This document shows positions 37,690-48,166 of a stretch of 64,000 nucleotides of DNA, in pieces (positions within the stretch are counted from its first letter, which is position 1; each line of letters opens with the position of its first letter). Origin of the DNA: Glaciecola punicea ACAM 611 (GTDB lineage Bacteria > Pseudomonadota > Gammaproteobacteria > Enterobacterales > Alteromonadaceae); NCBI RefSeq assembly GCF_000252165.1, contig NZ_BAET01000008.1:62001-126000 (forward strand), written 5' to 3'. A program made the position numbers and the translations under genes. The notes beneath the pieces were generated by a model. The model ran no database searches and was not told where the DNA came from. It saw only the letters and a list, made by a program, of their open reading frames with translations.

Positions 37690-37872
37690 GGTTATTTATC
37701 CGATTGTCTTGATTGATTGAGAATGCGTGAACATACCCGCTTAAAACAGCGCCGAAGGATATCACAAAAGCAATAACTTGTTCGGCGTTCTTATTGGCCA
37801 TACAAGCCGTATGCTGCAGATTTTTACGCTAAACTATAGCTGAACTGCAGAATATTTTGCTTGTGGCTATTT

Positions 37873-39396
37873 TTACACGTCTAGCAATAAACGCGTTGGA
37901 TCTTCTAACATTTCTTTGATCGTGACTAAGAAACCAACTGATTCTTTACCGTCTACTATTCTGTGGTCGTAAGACAAGGCTAAATACATCATAGGCAGTA
38001 TTTCTACTTTGCCGTTCACGGCCATAGGGCGATCTTGGATTTTATGCATGCCCAATATCGCACTTTGTGGAGGATTAATGATAGGCGTAGATAATAGTGA
38101 ACCAAACACACCACCGTTGGTGATCGTAAAGTTACCGCCTTGGAGCTCACTTAGCGCAAGTTTGCCATCACGGCCTTTGAGCGCTAGTTCTCTAATGCCT
38201 TTTTCTATGGCGGCCATACCCAGTGTGTCGGTATCTTTTAGTATAGGCGTGACAAGTCCACGTGGCGTTGACACCGCGATGGATATGTCAAAATAGTTAT
38301 GATAAACAATGTCATCACCGTCAATTGACGCGTTAACTTCTGGGAAGCGTTTAAGCGCCTCGGTGACCGCTTTTACATAAAATGACATAAAGCCTAAACG
38401 TATACCGTGACGCTTTTCAAAGCTATCTTGATATTGCTTGCGCAAGTCCATGATAGGTTTCATGTTAACTTCGTTAAACGTGGTCAACATAGCGGTGTCA
38501 TTCTTGGCTTGTAATAAACGTTTTGCGATTGTTTTGCGTAGACGTGTCATCGGTACACGTTTTTCAGACCTTTCGCCTTGTGCAAGGCTTGGCTCTGCCG
38601 CTGGCGAAGCACTCGTGTTTGGTGCATTACTAGTCTTAGCCGGCGCTGCTTTTACATGGTGCTCTACGTCTTCTTTTGTTACGCGTCCACCTTTGCCTGT
38701 GCCTTTAACGCTGCTAGGTTCGATATCTTTTTCGGCCAATAGACGACGAACAGACGGACTTAGGGTATCTGTGTCAGTATCTGTGTCAGTCTTTTGTGTT
38801 TCTGACTTTTGTGTTTCAGACTTTGCTGAAGCTGCACTTTTTGCGTCGCTAATTGCGCCGCTTACAAACTTAGCAATAAGCTGTTCTGCGATTACCGTTG
38901 CGCCTTCCTGGGCAATAATTTCGCTAATTGAGCCGTCATCAGGTGCCACTACTTCAAGCACCACTTTGTCGGTTTCAATGTCGACTAAATTCTGGTCGCG
39001 CTTAACTGCTTCACCGGGCTGCACATGCCAAGTGGCAATGCTAGCGTCGGCAACAGACTCGGGCAACACCGGAACATTAATATCTTGGACTTTACCAGAT
39101 GGTGCGCTTGAAACAGGCGCGGCAGGTGCAGTTGCTGTATTACCCGTATTTGATACTGCCCCTTCAGAAACGGTTGCCAGTAATTGCTCACCTAATACAG
39201 TTTCGCCTTCGGGGCACAGAATTTCGCCAAGTACTCCGTCAGCTGGTGAAACCACTTCTAAAACCACTTTATCTGTTTCAATATCTACCAGATTTTGATC
39301 TCGCGTTACCGTATCGCCAGCTTTAACATGCCAAGTTGCAATGCTTGCATCAGCAACTGATTCCGGTAATACGGGAACTTTTATTTCATGTGCCAT
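37873..39396 (-). CDS. sucB: 2-oxoglutarate dehydrogenase E2 (dihydrolipoyl succinyltransferase) with two lipoyl domains
   Basis: E2 transfers the succinyl group from E1 to CoA. From the ATG at 39396 ([13 protein letters not shown], 507 aa; AAGGAAC upstream) the order is: lipoyl domain 1 (about 1-76), a proline/alanine linker, lipoyl domain 2 (about 104-180), a repetitive linker (KSETQ and TDTD units), a peripheral subunit-binding domain ([16 protein letters not shown]) and the catalytic domain ending with [11 protein letters not shown] (His/Asp of the acyltransferase). Both lipoyl domains carry the acceptor lysine in [12 protein letters not shown]. coli SucB has a single lipoyl domain and about 405 aa. 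It starts one base after the sucA stop. Confidence 0.96.
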   Translation of the reverse strand: MAHEIKVPVLPESVADASIATWHVKAGDTVTRDQNLVDIETDKVVLEVVSPADGVLGEILCPEGETVLGEQLLATVSEGAVSNTGNTATAPAAPVSSAPSGKVQDINVPVLPESVADASIATWHVQPGEAVKRDQNLVDIETDKVVLEVVAPDDGSISEIIAQEGATVIAEQLIAKFVSGAISDAKSAASAKSETQKSETQKTDTDTDTDTLSPSVRRLLAEKDIEPSSVKGTGKGGRVTKEDVEHHVKAAPAKTSNAPNTSASPAAEPSLAQGERSEKRVPMTRLRKTIAKRLLQAKNDTAMLTTFNEVNMKPIMDLRKQYQDSFEKRHGIRLGFMSFYVKAVTEALKRFPEVNASIDGDDIVYHNYFDISIAVSTPRGLVTPILKDTDTLGMAAIEKGIRELALKGRDGKLALSELQGGNFTITNGGVFGSLLSTPIINPPQSAILGMHKIQDRPMAVNGKVEILPMMYLALSYDHRIVDGKESVGFLVTIKEMLEDPTRLLLDV

Positions 39397-39397
39397 C

Positions 39398-42235
39398 TTA
39401 GGTTCCTTGTTTAATGATAAGTGCGTTTTCAACCAGTGCTTTTTGCTGCTGATTGTGAACAGTTATGTAACCTACCGCAGGCGAAGCTGATGCCTCACGC
39501 CCAGCATATGCAAGTGTTGCGCCTTGCGGGATCGTATTTCTAAAATGATGCTGACTGCTATACCAAGCGCCTTGATTTTGCGGCTCTTCTTGACACCAAA
39601 CCCAGTCACTCACATGTGCATACTTAGTCGCAACTGCTTCCAACTCCTTGCTTGGGAACGGGTATAACTGTTCTATTCTTACGATAGCAACATTATTTAA
39701 TTCATTTTCGCGTCGTTGTTCTAACAGGTCATAATAAACCTTTCCAGAGCACATCACCACTCGGCTTACTTTTTCAAGAGTAAGTTCGTCTATTTCATCA
39801 ATAACATTATAGAAGATACCGGTGCTTAAGTCGTCTATACTAGACACTGCAAGAGGATGGCGCAGTAAAGATTTTGGTGACATTACAATAAGCGGTTTAC
39901 GCATTGGGCGTACCGCTTGTCTACGCAGCATATTATAAACTTGTGCGGGCGTAGAAGGCACGCACACCTGCCAATTATGATCTGCACAAAGCTGCAAGAA
40001 CCTTTCTAAGCGCGCTGAACTGTGTTCAGGGCCTTGGCCTTCGTAACCGTGCGGTAATAAAACCGTTAGACCGCATAAACGTCCCCACTTAGCTTCTCCT
40101 GAACTTAAGAATTGGTCAAACACCACCTGAGCACCGTTTGCAAAATCGCCAAACTGAGCTTCCCAAATAGTCAATGTGCCTGGTTCTGCAGTCGCAAACC
40201 CATATTCAAATGCCATTACCGCAGCTTCAGACAAGACTGAATCGTATATTTCTATTTCTCCTTGCCCAGCACGCAAGTGCTGCAAAGGAATATAGGTAGA
40301 GGCATCAGTTTGATTGTGTAAAACAGAATGGCGATGGAAGAAAGTGCCTCTTCCAGAATCTTGGCCAGTAAAGCGTATATCGCTGCCATAATCGAGAATA
40401 GTTGCATAGGCTAGGTTTTCTGCCATGCCCCAGTCGATCATGCGCTCACCCTTTATCATCGAAACGCGATCGTTATATAGTTTATTTATTCTTGAATGTA
40501 GTATATGACTTTCTGGAAAGCTAGTGATAGATTGCCCTAGCTCTACTAGCCGCTCTTTGCTAACACTACCATCGTAATCAACATCCCAATCATGGCCCAG
40601 ATATGGAGACCAATCTACAGAATGCGCTGTCATTGGACGCCATTCTTCAACCACACATGCTCCGTGGTCGAGAGCTGCTCGGTAATCCGAAATCATTTTT
40701 TCTACTTCATACTTCTCTATAATGCCTTGAGCAATAAGTTGATCAGCGTATATTTGTCTGGCTACTGGATGCTTCTTAATCTTTTTATACATGAGCGGTT
40801 GGGTTGCGCTTGGCTCATCAGCTTCATTGTGACCGTGGCGACGGTAACAAACTAAATCAATCACCACATCACGCTTAAATGTATTTCTATAATCTAAGGC
40901 TAGTTTTGTCACAAACGAAACGGCTTCTGGATCGTCGGCATTAACGTGAAAGATTGGCGCCTGCACCATTTTTGCAATATCAGTGCAATATTGGGTTGAT
41001 CTTGCATCTTCTATTTTTGAGGTAGTAAAGCCTACTTGGTTATTAATAACGATACGTACCGTGCCGCCTACAGAGAACCCTCTAGTTTGGGACATATTGA
41101 ACGTTTCCTGCACCACGCCTTGACCAACAATAGCCGCGTCACCGTGAATGGTGATAGGTACTACGGCTGAACCGTTAACGCAGTTGCGTCGTGCTTGCCT
41201 GGCCCTAACAGAGCCCATTACTACCGGATTCACAATTTCTAAATGAGAGGGGTTAAACGCCAATGCTAAATGCACATTGCCACCGTCGGTAGCGAAATCT
41301 GAAGAGAAACCCGCATGGTATTTAACATCGCCAGCGCCTAAAGTACCGTCGTGTTTACCAGCAAACTCATCAAACAACACCGATGGATTTTTGCCCAGTA
41401 CGTTCACTAAAACATTCAAGCGACCTCGGTGAGCCATACCCAACACAACTTCTTTTGCGCCCGACTCTCCTGCCGCACAAATAAGTCCTTTCAACATTGG
41501 CACAAGCGCATCGCCGCCTTCGAGGCTGAAACGCTTAGCACCGGTAAATTTATTGCCTAAGTACTTTTCCATACCGTCGGCGGCAACAAGTCCTTTCAAT
41601 ATTTTTAATTTTGCATTGCGATCAAAGGTTGGCTTTGCTTCAACTGATTCAAGGTAGTGCTGAATCCAGCGTTTTTGCTCAGTGTCGGTAATGTGCATAT
41701 ATTCAGAACCAATTGAACCACAGTAAGTGTGGTTAAGTGATTTGAATAGTTCGCCCAGTGGCATTTTTTCTTTGCCAACGGCATAAGAGCCCAGACTATA
41801 AATAACGTCGAAGTCAGCTTCTGATAAGTTGTGAAAGGAAAGCTCTAAATCTCTTACGCGTTCTTGCTTCCAAAGTCCAAGTGGGTCCAAATTAGCGTGC
41901 TGGTGGCCCCTGAAACGGTAAGCGTTGATAAGCTGAAGTACTTTAACCTGCTTAACATCGCCCGAAGAGTCGCCAGCGCTTGGTGGGGGTGCACCCATAC
42001 GAGCAGAAGGCCCAAGCGCCGCCATCTTTCTAAAGCTGTCGCGAATACTTGTATGGTTGGCTTCAACTGTCACACCTTCCACTTTAGGCAGTTCGTCAAA
42101 GATTGCTTTCCAACTGTCTGAGACATTAAGGGGGTTTTCAAGATAGGTTTCATATAATTCTTCAACATAAGCAGCGTTGGAACCTGCCATATGCGAGGAG
42201 TCCCACCATGCCTTCATCACGCTATTGTGCATCAT
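39398..42235 (-). CDS. sucA: 2-oxoglutarate dehydrogenase E1 component
   Basis: The thiamine-diphosphate-dependent E1 decarboxylates 2-oxoglutarate and passes the succinyl group to SucB. The N-terminus [26 protein letters not shown] matches E. coli SucA and binds E2. Further features: [17 protein letters not shown] (about residue 265), the ThDP loop [16 protein letters not shown] (about 395), [11 protein letters not shown], and a transketolase-type C-terminal half with [18 protein letters not shown]. Length is 945 aa. The start is one of two adjacent ATGs. A terminator separates it from sdhB, so it probably has its own promoter in 42236-42340. Confidence 0.97.
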   Translation of the reverse strand: MMHNSVMKAWWDSSHMAGSNAAYVEELYETYLENPLNVSDSWKAIFDELPKVEGVTVEANHTSIRDSFRKMAALGPSARMGAPPPSAGDSSGDVKQVKVLQLINAYRFRGHQHANLDPLGLWKQERVRDLELSFHNLSEADFDVIYSLGSYAVGKEKMPLGELFKSLNHTYCGSIGSEYMHITDTEQKRWIQHYLESVEAKPTFDRNAKLKILKGLVAADGMEKYLGNKFTGAKRFSLEGGDALVPMLKGLICAAGESGAKEVVLGMAHRGRLNVLVNVLGKNPSVLFDEFAGKHDGTLGAGDVKYHAGFSSDFATDGGNVHLALAFNPSHLEIVNPVVMGSVRARQARRNCVNGSAVVPITIHGDAAIVGQGVVQETFNMSQTRGFSVGGTVRIVINNQVGFTTSKIEDARSTQYCTDIAKMVQAPIFHVNADDPEAVSFVTKLALDYRNTFKRDVVIDLVCYRRHGHNEADEPSATQPLMYKKIKKHPVARQIYADQLIAQGIIEKYEVEKMISDYRAALDHGACVVEEWRPMTAHSVDWSPYLGHDWDVDYDGSVSKERLVELGQSITSFPESHILHSRINKLYNDRVSMIKGERMIDWGMAENLAYATILDYGSDIRFTGQDSGRGTFFHRHSVLHNQTDASTYIPLQHLRAGQGEIEIYDSVLSEAAVMAFEYGFATAEPGTLTIWEAQFGDFANGAQVVFDQFLSSGEAKWGRLCGLTVLLPHGYEGQGPEHSSARLERFLQLCADHNWQVCVPSTPAQVYNMLRRQAVRPMRKPLIVMSPKSLLRHPLAVSSIDDLSTGIFYNVIDEIDELTLEKVSRVVMCSGKVYYDLLEQRRENELNNVAIVRIEQLYPFPSKELEAVATKYAHVSDWVWCQEEPQNQGAWYSSQHHFRNTIPQGATLAYAGREASASPAVGYITVHNQQQKALVENALIIKQGT

Positions 42236-42340
42236 TTAGCCTTGATTTAAATAATTGTTGGTATTGTATTCTAAGTAGTATCTAAAATAAATCTTCTATA
42301 ACCAAAGTCTTAGTATTTTTCACTTTATTTACAAAAAAAA

Positions 42341-42362
42341 AGCTATCCACTGCTGGATAGCT
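42341..42362 (-). terminator. Terminator after sdhB
   Basis: AGCTATCCA (42341-42349) and TGGATAGCT (42354-42362) form a 9-bp stem with a 4-base loop. The plus-strand A-run at 42332-42340 gives a run of U on the leftward transcript. It lies 53-74 bases past the sdhB stop. Confidence 0.85.
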
Positions 42363-42414
42363 ATTTGAGCTTTGTCTATATTAAATGAACGTTGCTGGTC
42401 AATTTACTTGCCCA

Positions 42415-43128
42415 TTAAACAGCACGTTGTAATAACATTGATTTTATTTTTCCGATAGCTTTGGTAGGGTTTAAGCCCTTGGGACAAACACTAACACAGT
42501 TCATAATGCCATGGCATCTAAAAACACTAAAAGCGTCATCTAAGTCACTCAAGCGTTCTTCGGTGGCTGTGTCACGGCTATCGATAAGAAAGCGATATGC
42601 GTGAAGCAAGCCGGCCGGACCAATAAACTTATCAGGGTTCCACCAAAACGACGGGCATGATGAAGAACAACATGCACACAAGATACACTCATATAAACCG
42701 TCCAGTTTCGCGCGTTCTTCAGGCATTTGAATGAATTCACGCGACGGTGGTTGTTTGTCGTCATTAATAAGGAAAGGTTTAATCTTTTCATATTGTGTAT
42801 AAAACTGAGTCATGTCTACAACTAAGTCTCTTACCACCGGTAAACCAGGCAGTGGACGTACAATTATTTTACCTTTGCCTAGAGAAGAGACGGGCGTGAT
42901 ACACGCTAAACCATTCTTACCGTTCATGTTCATGCCGTCAGAACCGCAAACGCCTTCTCTGCATGAGCGACGAAATGACAAGGTAGCGTCTTTCTCTTTA
43001 AGGGCGATGAGTGCATCAAGCACCATCATATCTTGGCCTTCTTCTACCGCAAGAGCATAGTCGACCATTTTAGGCGCATCATCCACTTCTGGATTATAGC
43101 GATAAATCGAAAATTTTAATTCCATCAT
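42415..43128 (-). CDS. sdhB: Succinate dehydrogenase iron-sulfur subunit
   Basis: SdhB passes electrons from the flavoprotein to quinone through three Fe-S clusters. The cysteine sets are all present: CREGVCGSDGMNMNGKNGLAC for [2Fe-2S] (about residues 55-75), CILCACCSSSCP for [4Fe-4S] (about 150) and CHGIMNCVSVCPKGLNP for [3Fe-4S]/[4Fe-4S] ligands (about 207). Length is 237 aa against 238 in E. coli. AGGAG lies 5 bases before the first of two adjacent ATGs. Last gene of sdhCDAB. Confidence 0.97.
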   Translation of the reverse strand: MMELKFSIYRYNPEVDDAPKMVDYALAVEEGQDMMVLDALIALKEKDATLSFRRSCREGVCGSDGMNMNGKNGLACITPVSSLGKGKIIVRPLPGLPVVRDLVVDMTQFYTQYEKIKPFLINDDKQPPSREFIQMPEERAKLDGLYECILCACCSSSCPSFWWNPDKFIGPAGLLHAYRFLIDSRDTATEERLSDLDDAFSVFRCHGIMNCVSVCPKGLNPTKAIGKIKSMLLQRAV

Positions 43129-43139
43129 TAATACTCCTA

Positions 43140-44912
43140 TTAATATGTACGGGCTTTAGGAGGGAATGCCTCTCTAAGCTTGGGCGCCATGTTCACTTCA
43201 CGTTTCAGCATGGTATCACCATCTGGCACGTAAACTGAGTGGCACAACCAATTTTCATCGTCGCGGTCAGGGAAATCGAAGCGACTGTGTGCACCTCGAC
43301 TTTCTGTTCTAAAGTTTGCCGCAACGGCGGTGCTGTAAGCAGTTTCCATCAGGTTGTCTAGCTCTAAGCACTCAATACGAGCGGTGTTAAAATCAGCACT
43401 TTTATCATTCAAACTAGCGTGTTGCAAACGTTCGCGTATTTCTGATAACTCTTTAAGGCCTTCAGCCATTGCGTCCCCTTCCCTAAAAACAGAGAAATTG
43501 AGCTGCATGCACTGCTGCATATCTTTCTTGATTTGCGCTGGGCTTTCACCCTTGCCTTTTTCAGAAGATTCCCATCTGTTAAATCTTGCCATGGCGGCAT
43601 CAATATCTGAAGTAGAGGCTTCTGACTTAATTTGAATATCGTCGATACTCTTGCCTAGATGCAGGCCTGTAGCGCGGCCAAACACAACTAAATCGAGTAA
43701 GGAGTTTCCGCCTAAACGGTTTGCGCCGTGAACAGACACGCAGGCTATCTCACCGCAGGCAAACAGACCTTCCATAGGCGTTTCTTTACCATTTTTATCA
43801 ATATTTATTACTTGACCATCGACGTTAGTTGGAATACCACCCATCATGTAATGACATGTGGGTATAACGGGAATAGGCTCTTTCACTGGATCGACGTGCG
43901 CAAAAGTTCTCGAGAGTTCCAAAATACCAGGCAAGCGCGACTCTAATACATCTTTACCCAAATGGTCTAACTTGAGTTTTAGGTGAGGACCCCATGGACC
44001 ATCACAGCCACGTCCTTCACGGATTTCGGTCATCATTGAACGAGCCACAACATCACGTCCTGCTAAGTCTTTAGCATTTGGCGCGTAGCGCTCCATGAAG
44101 CGCTCGCCGTCTTTATTTAACAAATAGCCACCTTCACCACGGCAACCTTCGGTTACCAACGTTCCTGCACCGGCTATACCAGTAGGGTGAAACTGCCACA
44201 TTTCCATGTCTTGCAGCGGAACACCGGCACGAACAGCCATGCCCACGCCATCACCCGTGTTAATGTGCGCATTAGTAGTAGATGCATATATACGACCCGC
44301 ACCGCCGGTAGCTAATACGACGGCTTTAGATTTGAAATAAACAACTTCGCCTGTTTCAATGTCAATTGCGGTGCAGCCAACTACTTGGCCTTGTTGATTT
44401 TTTACTAGGTCTAATGCATACCATTCAGAAAATATGTTTGTCTTATTTTTAATGTTTTGCTGATATAACAAATGCAGTAAAGCATGGCCAGTTCTATCTG
44501 CAGCAGCAGCTGTTCTGGCGGCTTGCTCGCCCCCAAAGTTTCTGGATTGACCGCCGAATGGACGCTGATATACTTTTCCCTCTTCGGTGCGTGAAAATGG
44601 TAAGCCCATGTTCTCCATTTCAATAATGGCTTCAGGTCCGGTTTTACACATATATTCAATGGCCTCTTGATCGCCAATGAAGTCAGAACCTTTAACAGTG
44701 TCATACATATGCCATTCCCAATTGTCTTCATGAGAATTACCAAGCGCAACGGTAATGCCGCCTTGTGCCGAAACTGTGTGAGAACGGGTTGGAAATACTT
44801 TTGACAGGAGTGCGCACGAACGCCCAGACTCTGTTATCTGCAGTGCTGCACGCATGCCTGCGCCACCAGCACCTATAACTACTGTATCAAATTCATGAAC
44901 AGGTAAACTCAT
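43140..44912 (-). CDS. sdhA: Succinate dehydrogenase flavoprotein subunit
   Basis: SdhA oxidises succinate to fumarate with covalently bound [20 protein letters not shown] is the FAD-binding motif (about residue 15), the flavinylated histidine is in [11 protein letters not shown] (about 45), and active-site segments [13 protein letters not shown] and [17 protein letters not shown] follow. I start at ATG 44912 (588 aa, identical in length to E. coli), one base after the sdhD stop; ten open upstream codons lie inside sdhD. Confidence 0.97.
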   Translation of the reverse strand: MSLPVHEFDTVVIGAGGAGMRAALQITESGRSCALLSKVFPTRSHTVSAQGGITVALGNSHEDNWEWHMYDTVKGSDFIGDQEAIEYMCKTGPEAIIEMENMGLPFSRTEEGKVYQRPFGGQSRNFGGEQAARTAAAADRTGHALLHLLYQQNIKNKTNIFSEWYALDLVKNQQGQVVGCTAIDIETGEVVYFKSKAVVLATGGAGRIYASTTNAHINTGDGVGMAVRAGVPLQDMEMWQFHPTGIAGAGTLVTEGCRGEGGYLLNKDGERFMERYAPNAKDLAGRDVVARSMMTEIREGRGCDGPWGPHLKLKLDHLGKDVLESRLPGILELSRTFAHVDPVKEPIPVIPTCHYMMGGIPTNVDGQVINIDKNGKETPMEGLFACGEIACVSVHGANRLGGNSLLDLVVFGRATGLHLGKSIDDIQIKSEASTSDIDAAMARFNRWESSEKGKGESPAQIKKDMQQCMQLNFSVFREGDAMAEGLKELSEIRERLQHASLNDKSADFNTARIECLELDNLMETAYSTAVAANFRTESRGAHSRFDFPDRDDENWLCHSVYVPDGDTMLKREVNMAPKLREAFPPKARTY

Positions 44913-44913
44913 T

Positions 44914-45261
44914 CTAAACACCCCATAAAACAAACAGACCAACCGCTACGTAAGCGAAGGCCATTAAATTAAGTACAAATTGCAAACCCATGCGCAAATT
45001 GTGCGGTTTAACATAATCAGTTAGCACTTGCCAAAGACCAATACGAACATGCATCAAAATAGCCAGCAAAGTAATCAAGGTAAATGCTTTCATATATATT
45101 GAGGCAAATAAACCCTGCCATACAGTATAAGTGATTTCGGGAGTGGCAATAAAAAAGTACACCATAAAAATAGTGAACGCCGATATTACTGCTGCGGACG
45201 CTCTAAGCGTCACGTAGTCTTGTATACCGTTGCGTTTCATTGACGCTTGATTAGTTACCAT
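44914..45261 (-). CDS. sdhD: Succinate dehydrogenase membrane anchor subunit SdhD
   Basis: SdhD is one of two membrane subunits that bind haem b and ubiquinone. The 115-aa protein has three hydrophobic helices (about residues 20-45, 58-78 and 90-113). The segment [26 protein letters not shown] carries the conserved histidine haem ligand and the tyrosine/aspartate near the quinone site. The ATG at 45261 overlaps the end of sdhC by 7 bp, suggesting coupled translation. Confidence 0.93.
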   Translation of the reverse strand: MVTNQASMKRNGIQDYVTLRASAAVISAFTIFMVYFFIATPEITYTVWQGLFASIYMKAFTLITLLAILMHVRIGLWQVLTDYVKPHNLRMGLQFVLNLMAFAYVAVGLFVLWGV

Positions 45262-45629
45262 AATATCACTCCTAAAACGACGGTTAGTACAATCCACCCG
45301 CCAATAGCAATATTAGCACTAAGGTTTCCAGAATGTAGTTCTTCCCAATACCCCATGTCCATAATAACGTGGCGAATGCCACCAAGTAAATGGAACGAAA
45401 GTGCAGACAATGTACCTAATGCAACAACGTACCCGAAAGGTCCGTTTAGTACGTCTTTTACCATCTGAAAATCAGCTTCAGAACCCAAAGATGTAGCCCA
45501 TGCCCAAATGACGAAAACGAGCGCGAAGAACATGGCGACGCCAGTAACTCGATGCAAGATAGACGCTTTACCGGCAGCTGGCAATTCGATTGTGGTTAAA
45601 TCTAGATTGACTGGTCTTTGCTTTTTCAC
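45255..45629 (-). CDS. sdhC: Succinate dehydrogenase cytochrome b556 subunit SdhC
   Basis: SdhC is the other membrane anchor. From the GTG at 45629 it begins VKKQRPVNLDLTTIELP, closely matching E. coli SdhC, and continues KASILHRVTGVAMFFALVF; the serine and arginine of SILHRxTG belong to the quinone site. Three hydrophobic helices follow; HLLGGIRHVIMDMGYW carries the haem histidine. Length is about 124 aa. The 20 open codons upstream of the GTG do not match the family. First gene of sdhCDAB. Confidence 0.94.
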   Translation of the reverse strand: MKKQRPVNLDLTTIELPAAGKASILHRVTGVAMFFALVFVIWAWATSLGSEADFQMVKDVLNGPFGYVVALGTLSALSFHLLGGIRHVIMDMGYWEELHSGNLSANIAIGGWIVLTVVLGVILW

Positions 45630-45854
45630 AATAAATAACCTATTTTTTAGTGTACGATCACCGCCCTGTTTAAGACTACATAACCGCAATTGTTGTGTGT
45701 TTACCTAACCGTTTAAGTGCAAGCAGCGGCAAGCTGTTTACACCTATTTGGTGTTCTGTGTTGAGGTTTGTTACTGGCCAAACTCTTTAAATGTGAAATA
45801 GTCTAGGCCATTATGCTGAATTATTATTTTAATACACATTAAGTTTTCGCCATG

Positions 45855-45885
45855 TGTGTAAACGATGTGTAAACGATGTGTAAAC
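45855..45885. promoter_or_regulatory. Three 11-bp-spaced direct repeats in the sdhC/gltA control region
   Basis: TGTGTAAAC occurs at 45855-45863, 45866-45874 and 45877-45885, separated by GA, so the period is 11 bp, one helical turn. An inverted copy, TGTTTACAC, is at 45735-45743. They lie in the 612-bp non-coding region (45630-46241) between divergent sdhC and gltA, which holds no other gene I can see. Phased repeats are how ArcA sites are built in E. coli, and ArcA represses both genes there; the sequence itself differs from the GTTAA-type element, so the regulator is a guess. Confidence 0.6.
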
Positions 45886-46241
45886 AAAAAATAGGTGTAT
45901 AGTTAACATCTATTTCTTGAGTTTCAGCACTCATAAATATATCAATCTAGGTGCTTAATAGCAATGTTTACTTGGCTCTTAGTACTATGGTCGTAAACTA
46001 TTGTTTATAGTCCGAATAGACGTAATGATAGCAATATAACTGGTTACAACAGCGCGTTCAAAATAACAATCTTTTGCCGGCGATACCTTGGACAAATAAG
46101 CATTTAAATTGACTTACTTAGGTGTTAGGTTAAGAATGTCGGCACTTTTTGCTATGCTACTATTAGCTATATTGATAACAAGTGAACGAATTATTCACTT
46201 TTTCCGTTTACTCGGATACTTTACACATAGGAGAGATATTC

Positions 46242-47522
46242 ATGTCTACAAAGACCGCCACCTTGAAAGCGGGTGAAATAGAAGTTGAATTCCCAATTTT
46301 GGAGGGTACCGAAGGACACTCTGTCATTGACATCAGAAAATTGGGCGCCAGCGGATACTTCACATTCGACCCGGGTTTTATGGCGACAGGCTCATGTGAA
46401 TCATCTATTACGTTTATTGACGGCGCTAAAGGTATTCTTCTGCATCGTGGCTACTCAATTGAAGACTTAGCCAGGCATTCAAGCTACTTAGAAGTGTGCC
46501 ATATGCTGCTGCATGACGCGACGCCCAACGCTGAAGAATTTCTAGAGTTTCAAGACACCATTACTCGCCATACTATGGTGCATGAGCAATTAAATATGTT
46601 TTTTCACGGCTTTAGAAACGACGCTCACCCCATGGCTATGCTATGCGGGACCGTAGGCGCAATGTCATCTTTTTATCACAGCGACTTAGATGTAAAAGAT
46701 CCTGAGCAACGTGTACGCTCGGCGCATCGTCTAATCGCCAAAATGCCAACGCTTGTAGCCATGTGCTACAAATACAATGTGGGTCAACCCTTCGTTTATC
46801 CGCGTAACGATTTAAGCTACGCTGCTAACTTTTTGAACATGATGTTTTCGGTACCCGCGGAAGAGTATAAAATAAGCCCCACGGTTGAACGCGCCATGGA
46901 TAGAATATTTATTTTGCATGCTGATCACGAACAAAACGCCTCTACTTCTACGGTAAGATTAGCGGGTTCTTCTGGCGCAAACCCATACGCGTGTATTGCT
47001 GCAGGCGTTGCTTCGTTATGGGGACCAGCGCATGGGGGTGCAAATGAAGCATGCTTGAAAATGCTTGAAGAAATTGGCACGGTTGACCGTATCCCTGAGT
47101 TTGTCGCCCGTGCAAAAGACAAAGATGACCCCTTCAGATTAATGGGCTTTGGCCACCGCGTTTATAAAAATCATGACCCACGCGCCACCGTTATGCGCGA
47201 AAGCTGTCATGAAGTATTAGCTGAAATGAATGTTAAAAATCCATTGCTACAAGTAGCAATGGAGCTAGAGCGTATCGCCTTGAGTGATCCTTACTTTGTA
47301 GAAAAGAAACTTTTTCCAAATGTAGATTTCTATTCTGGCATAGTGCTAAGCGCAATTGGCATTCCTACTAATATGTTTACTTGTATATTTGCATTGGCAA
47401 GAACGGTCGGGTGGATTTCTCACTGGCATGAAATGTTAAGCCAGCCGGGTCAAAAAATTGGCCGTCCGCGTCAGTTATACACAGGTCATAGCAAACGCAA
47501 TTATAGCCCGATTACTAAGTAA
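46242..47522 (+). CDS. gltA: Citrate synthase (type II)
   Basis: GltA condenses acetyl-CoA and oxaloacetate at entry to the TCA cycle. The N-terminal domain ([23 protein letters not shown]) marks the hexameric, NADH-sensitive type II enzyme of Gram-negatives. Catalytic residues are visible: histidine in [10 protein letters not shown], histidine in [14 protein letters not shown] and the following aspartate region. From the ATG at 46242 it is 426 aa (E. coli 427); AGGAGAG lies 6-12 bases upstream. Twenty open codons before this start are not part of the family. It is divergent from sdhC, as in many gammaproteobacteria. Confidence 0.97.
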   Translation: MSTKTATLKAGEIEVEFPILEGTEGHSVIDIRKLGASGYFTFDPGFMATGSCESSITFIDGAKGILLHRGYSIEDLARHSSYLEVCHMLLHDATPNAEEFLEFQDTITRHTMVHEQLNMFFHGFRNDAHPMAMLCGTVGAMSSFYHSDLDVKDPEQRVRSAHRLIAKMPTLVAMCYKYNVGQPFVYPRNDLSYAANFLNMMFSVPAEEYKISPTVERAMDRIFILHADHEQNASTSTVRLAGSSGANPYACIAAGVASLWGPAHGGANEACLKMLEEIGTVDRIPEFVARAKDKDDPFRLMGFGHRVYKNHDPRATVMRESCHEVLAEMNVKNPLLQVAMELERIALSDPYFVEKKLFPNVDFYSGIVLSAIGIPTNMFTCIFALARTVGWISHWHEMLSQPGQKIGRPRQLYTGHSKRNYSPITK

Positions 47523-47539
47523 ACTGGCTTAAATCAATG

Positions 47540-47563
47540 AAAATGGCGCTTATGCGTCATTTT
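47540..47563 (+). terminator. Terminator after gltA
   Basis: AAAATGGCGC (47540-47549) pairs with GCGTCATTTT (47554-47563) with one G-U pair and a 4-base loop, followed by more T residues. It begins 18 bases after the gltA stop. Confidence 0.78.
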
Positions 47564-47633
47564 TTTGTGTCTTAACCTCTACAAGCGAAACTAATTGGTC
47601 AAGACGTAAATCGACATAAAAGTAGGGGCAAAT

Positions 47634-48050
47634 ATGCATAAAACCACTAAATATTTAGGCTACGCTGGGCTAATACCCTTTGTAAGCATGCCAATACTGG
47701 TAATGATTGGGCTTGTAGATGCTTACTTAGGCTACCTACATTTCGTCCAATATTCGGCTATTATATTGTCGTTTTTTGGCGGTATTCACTGGCTTGACGC
47801 CATTCAGAATAGGCGCAAGGACCATCAATTGTTCGTATCTATGCTGCCCAGTATTGTTGCTTGGCTATCGCTAATGTTTTTGGATGGCACTATGTTATTA
47901 AGTGTGTTGTCGCTTAGCTACATAGGTATTTTGCTTTATGATAAGTACGTACTGGCGTTGGAAAAAGATATTTTGATGGATTACACAAAAATGCGCATGC
48001 AACTAACGACCGTAGTGGTGCTTAGTCATTTGTTTATGGCGTATAATTAG
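47634..48050 (+). CDS. DUF3429 family membrane protein
   Basis: The 138-aa protein has four hydrophobic helices covering most of its length (about residues 9-33, 40-60, 75-100 and 115-135). The sequence YLGYAGLIPFVSMP near the start and LSFFGGIHWLDAI in the second helix are typical of DUF3429, inner-membrane proteins of unknown function. GTAGGGG precedes the ATG at good spacing. It sits alone between gltA and the phosphomannomutase gene. Confidence 0.82.
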   Translation: MHKTTKYLGYAGLIPFVSMPILVMIGLVDAYLGYLHFVQYSAIILSFFGGIHWLDAIQNRRKDHQLFVSMLPSIVAWLSLMFLDGTMLLSVLSLSYIGILLYDKYVLALEKDILMDYTKMRMQLTTVVVLSHLFMAYN

Positions 48051-48166
48051 GATAGTCAGTGGGTATATCTGTTAATCCGCTTTGATGAGGCAAACAGCCA
48101 TACCCTTTATATTAGTAAAATAGACATATCTTTGTTAGGCGTATTAAATGACATAACGCACGCAGT

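Noticed and set aside
37814-37850. Two CTGCAG copies between sucB and sucC as a hairpin
   Set aside because: The complementarity is limited to the six-base palindromes themselves, too short for a structure.
38438-39298. A 286-codon open frame on the plus strand opposite sucB
   Set aside because: It is antisense to the conserved E2 protein, low-complexity (serine/valine runs mirroring the linker repeats), and has no ribosome site.
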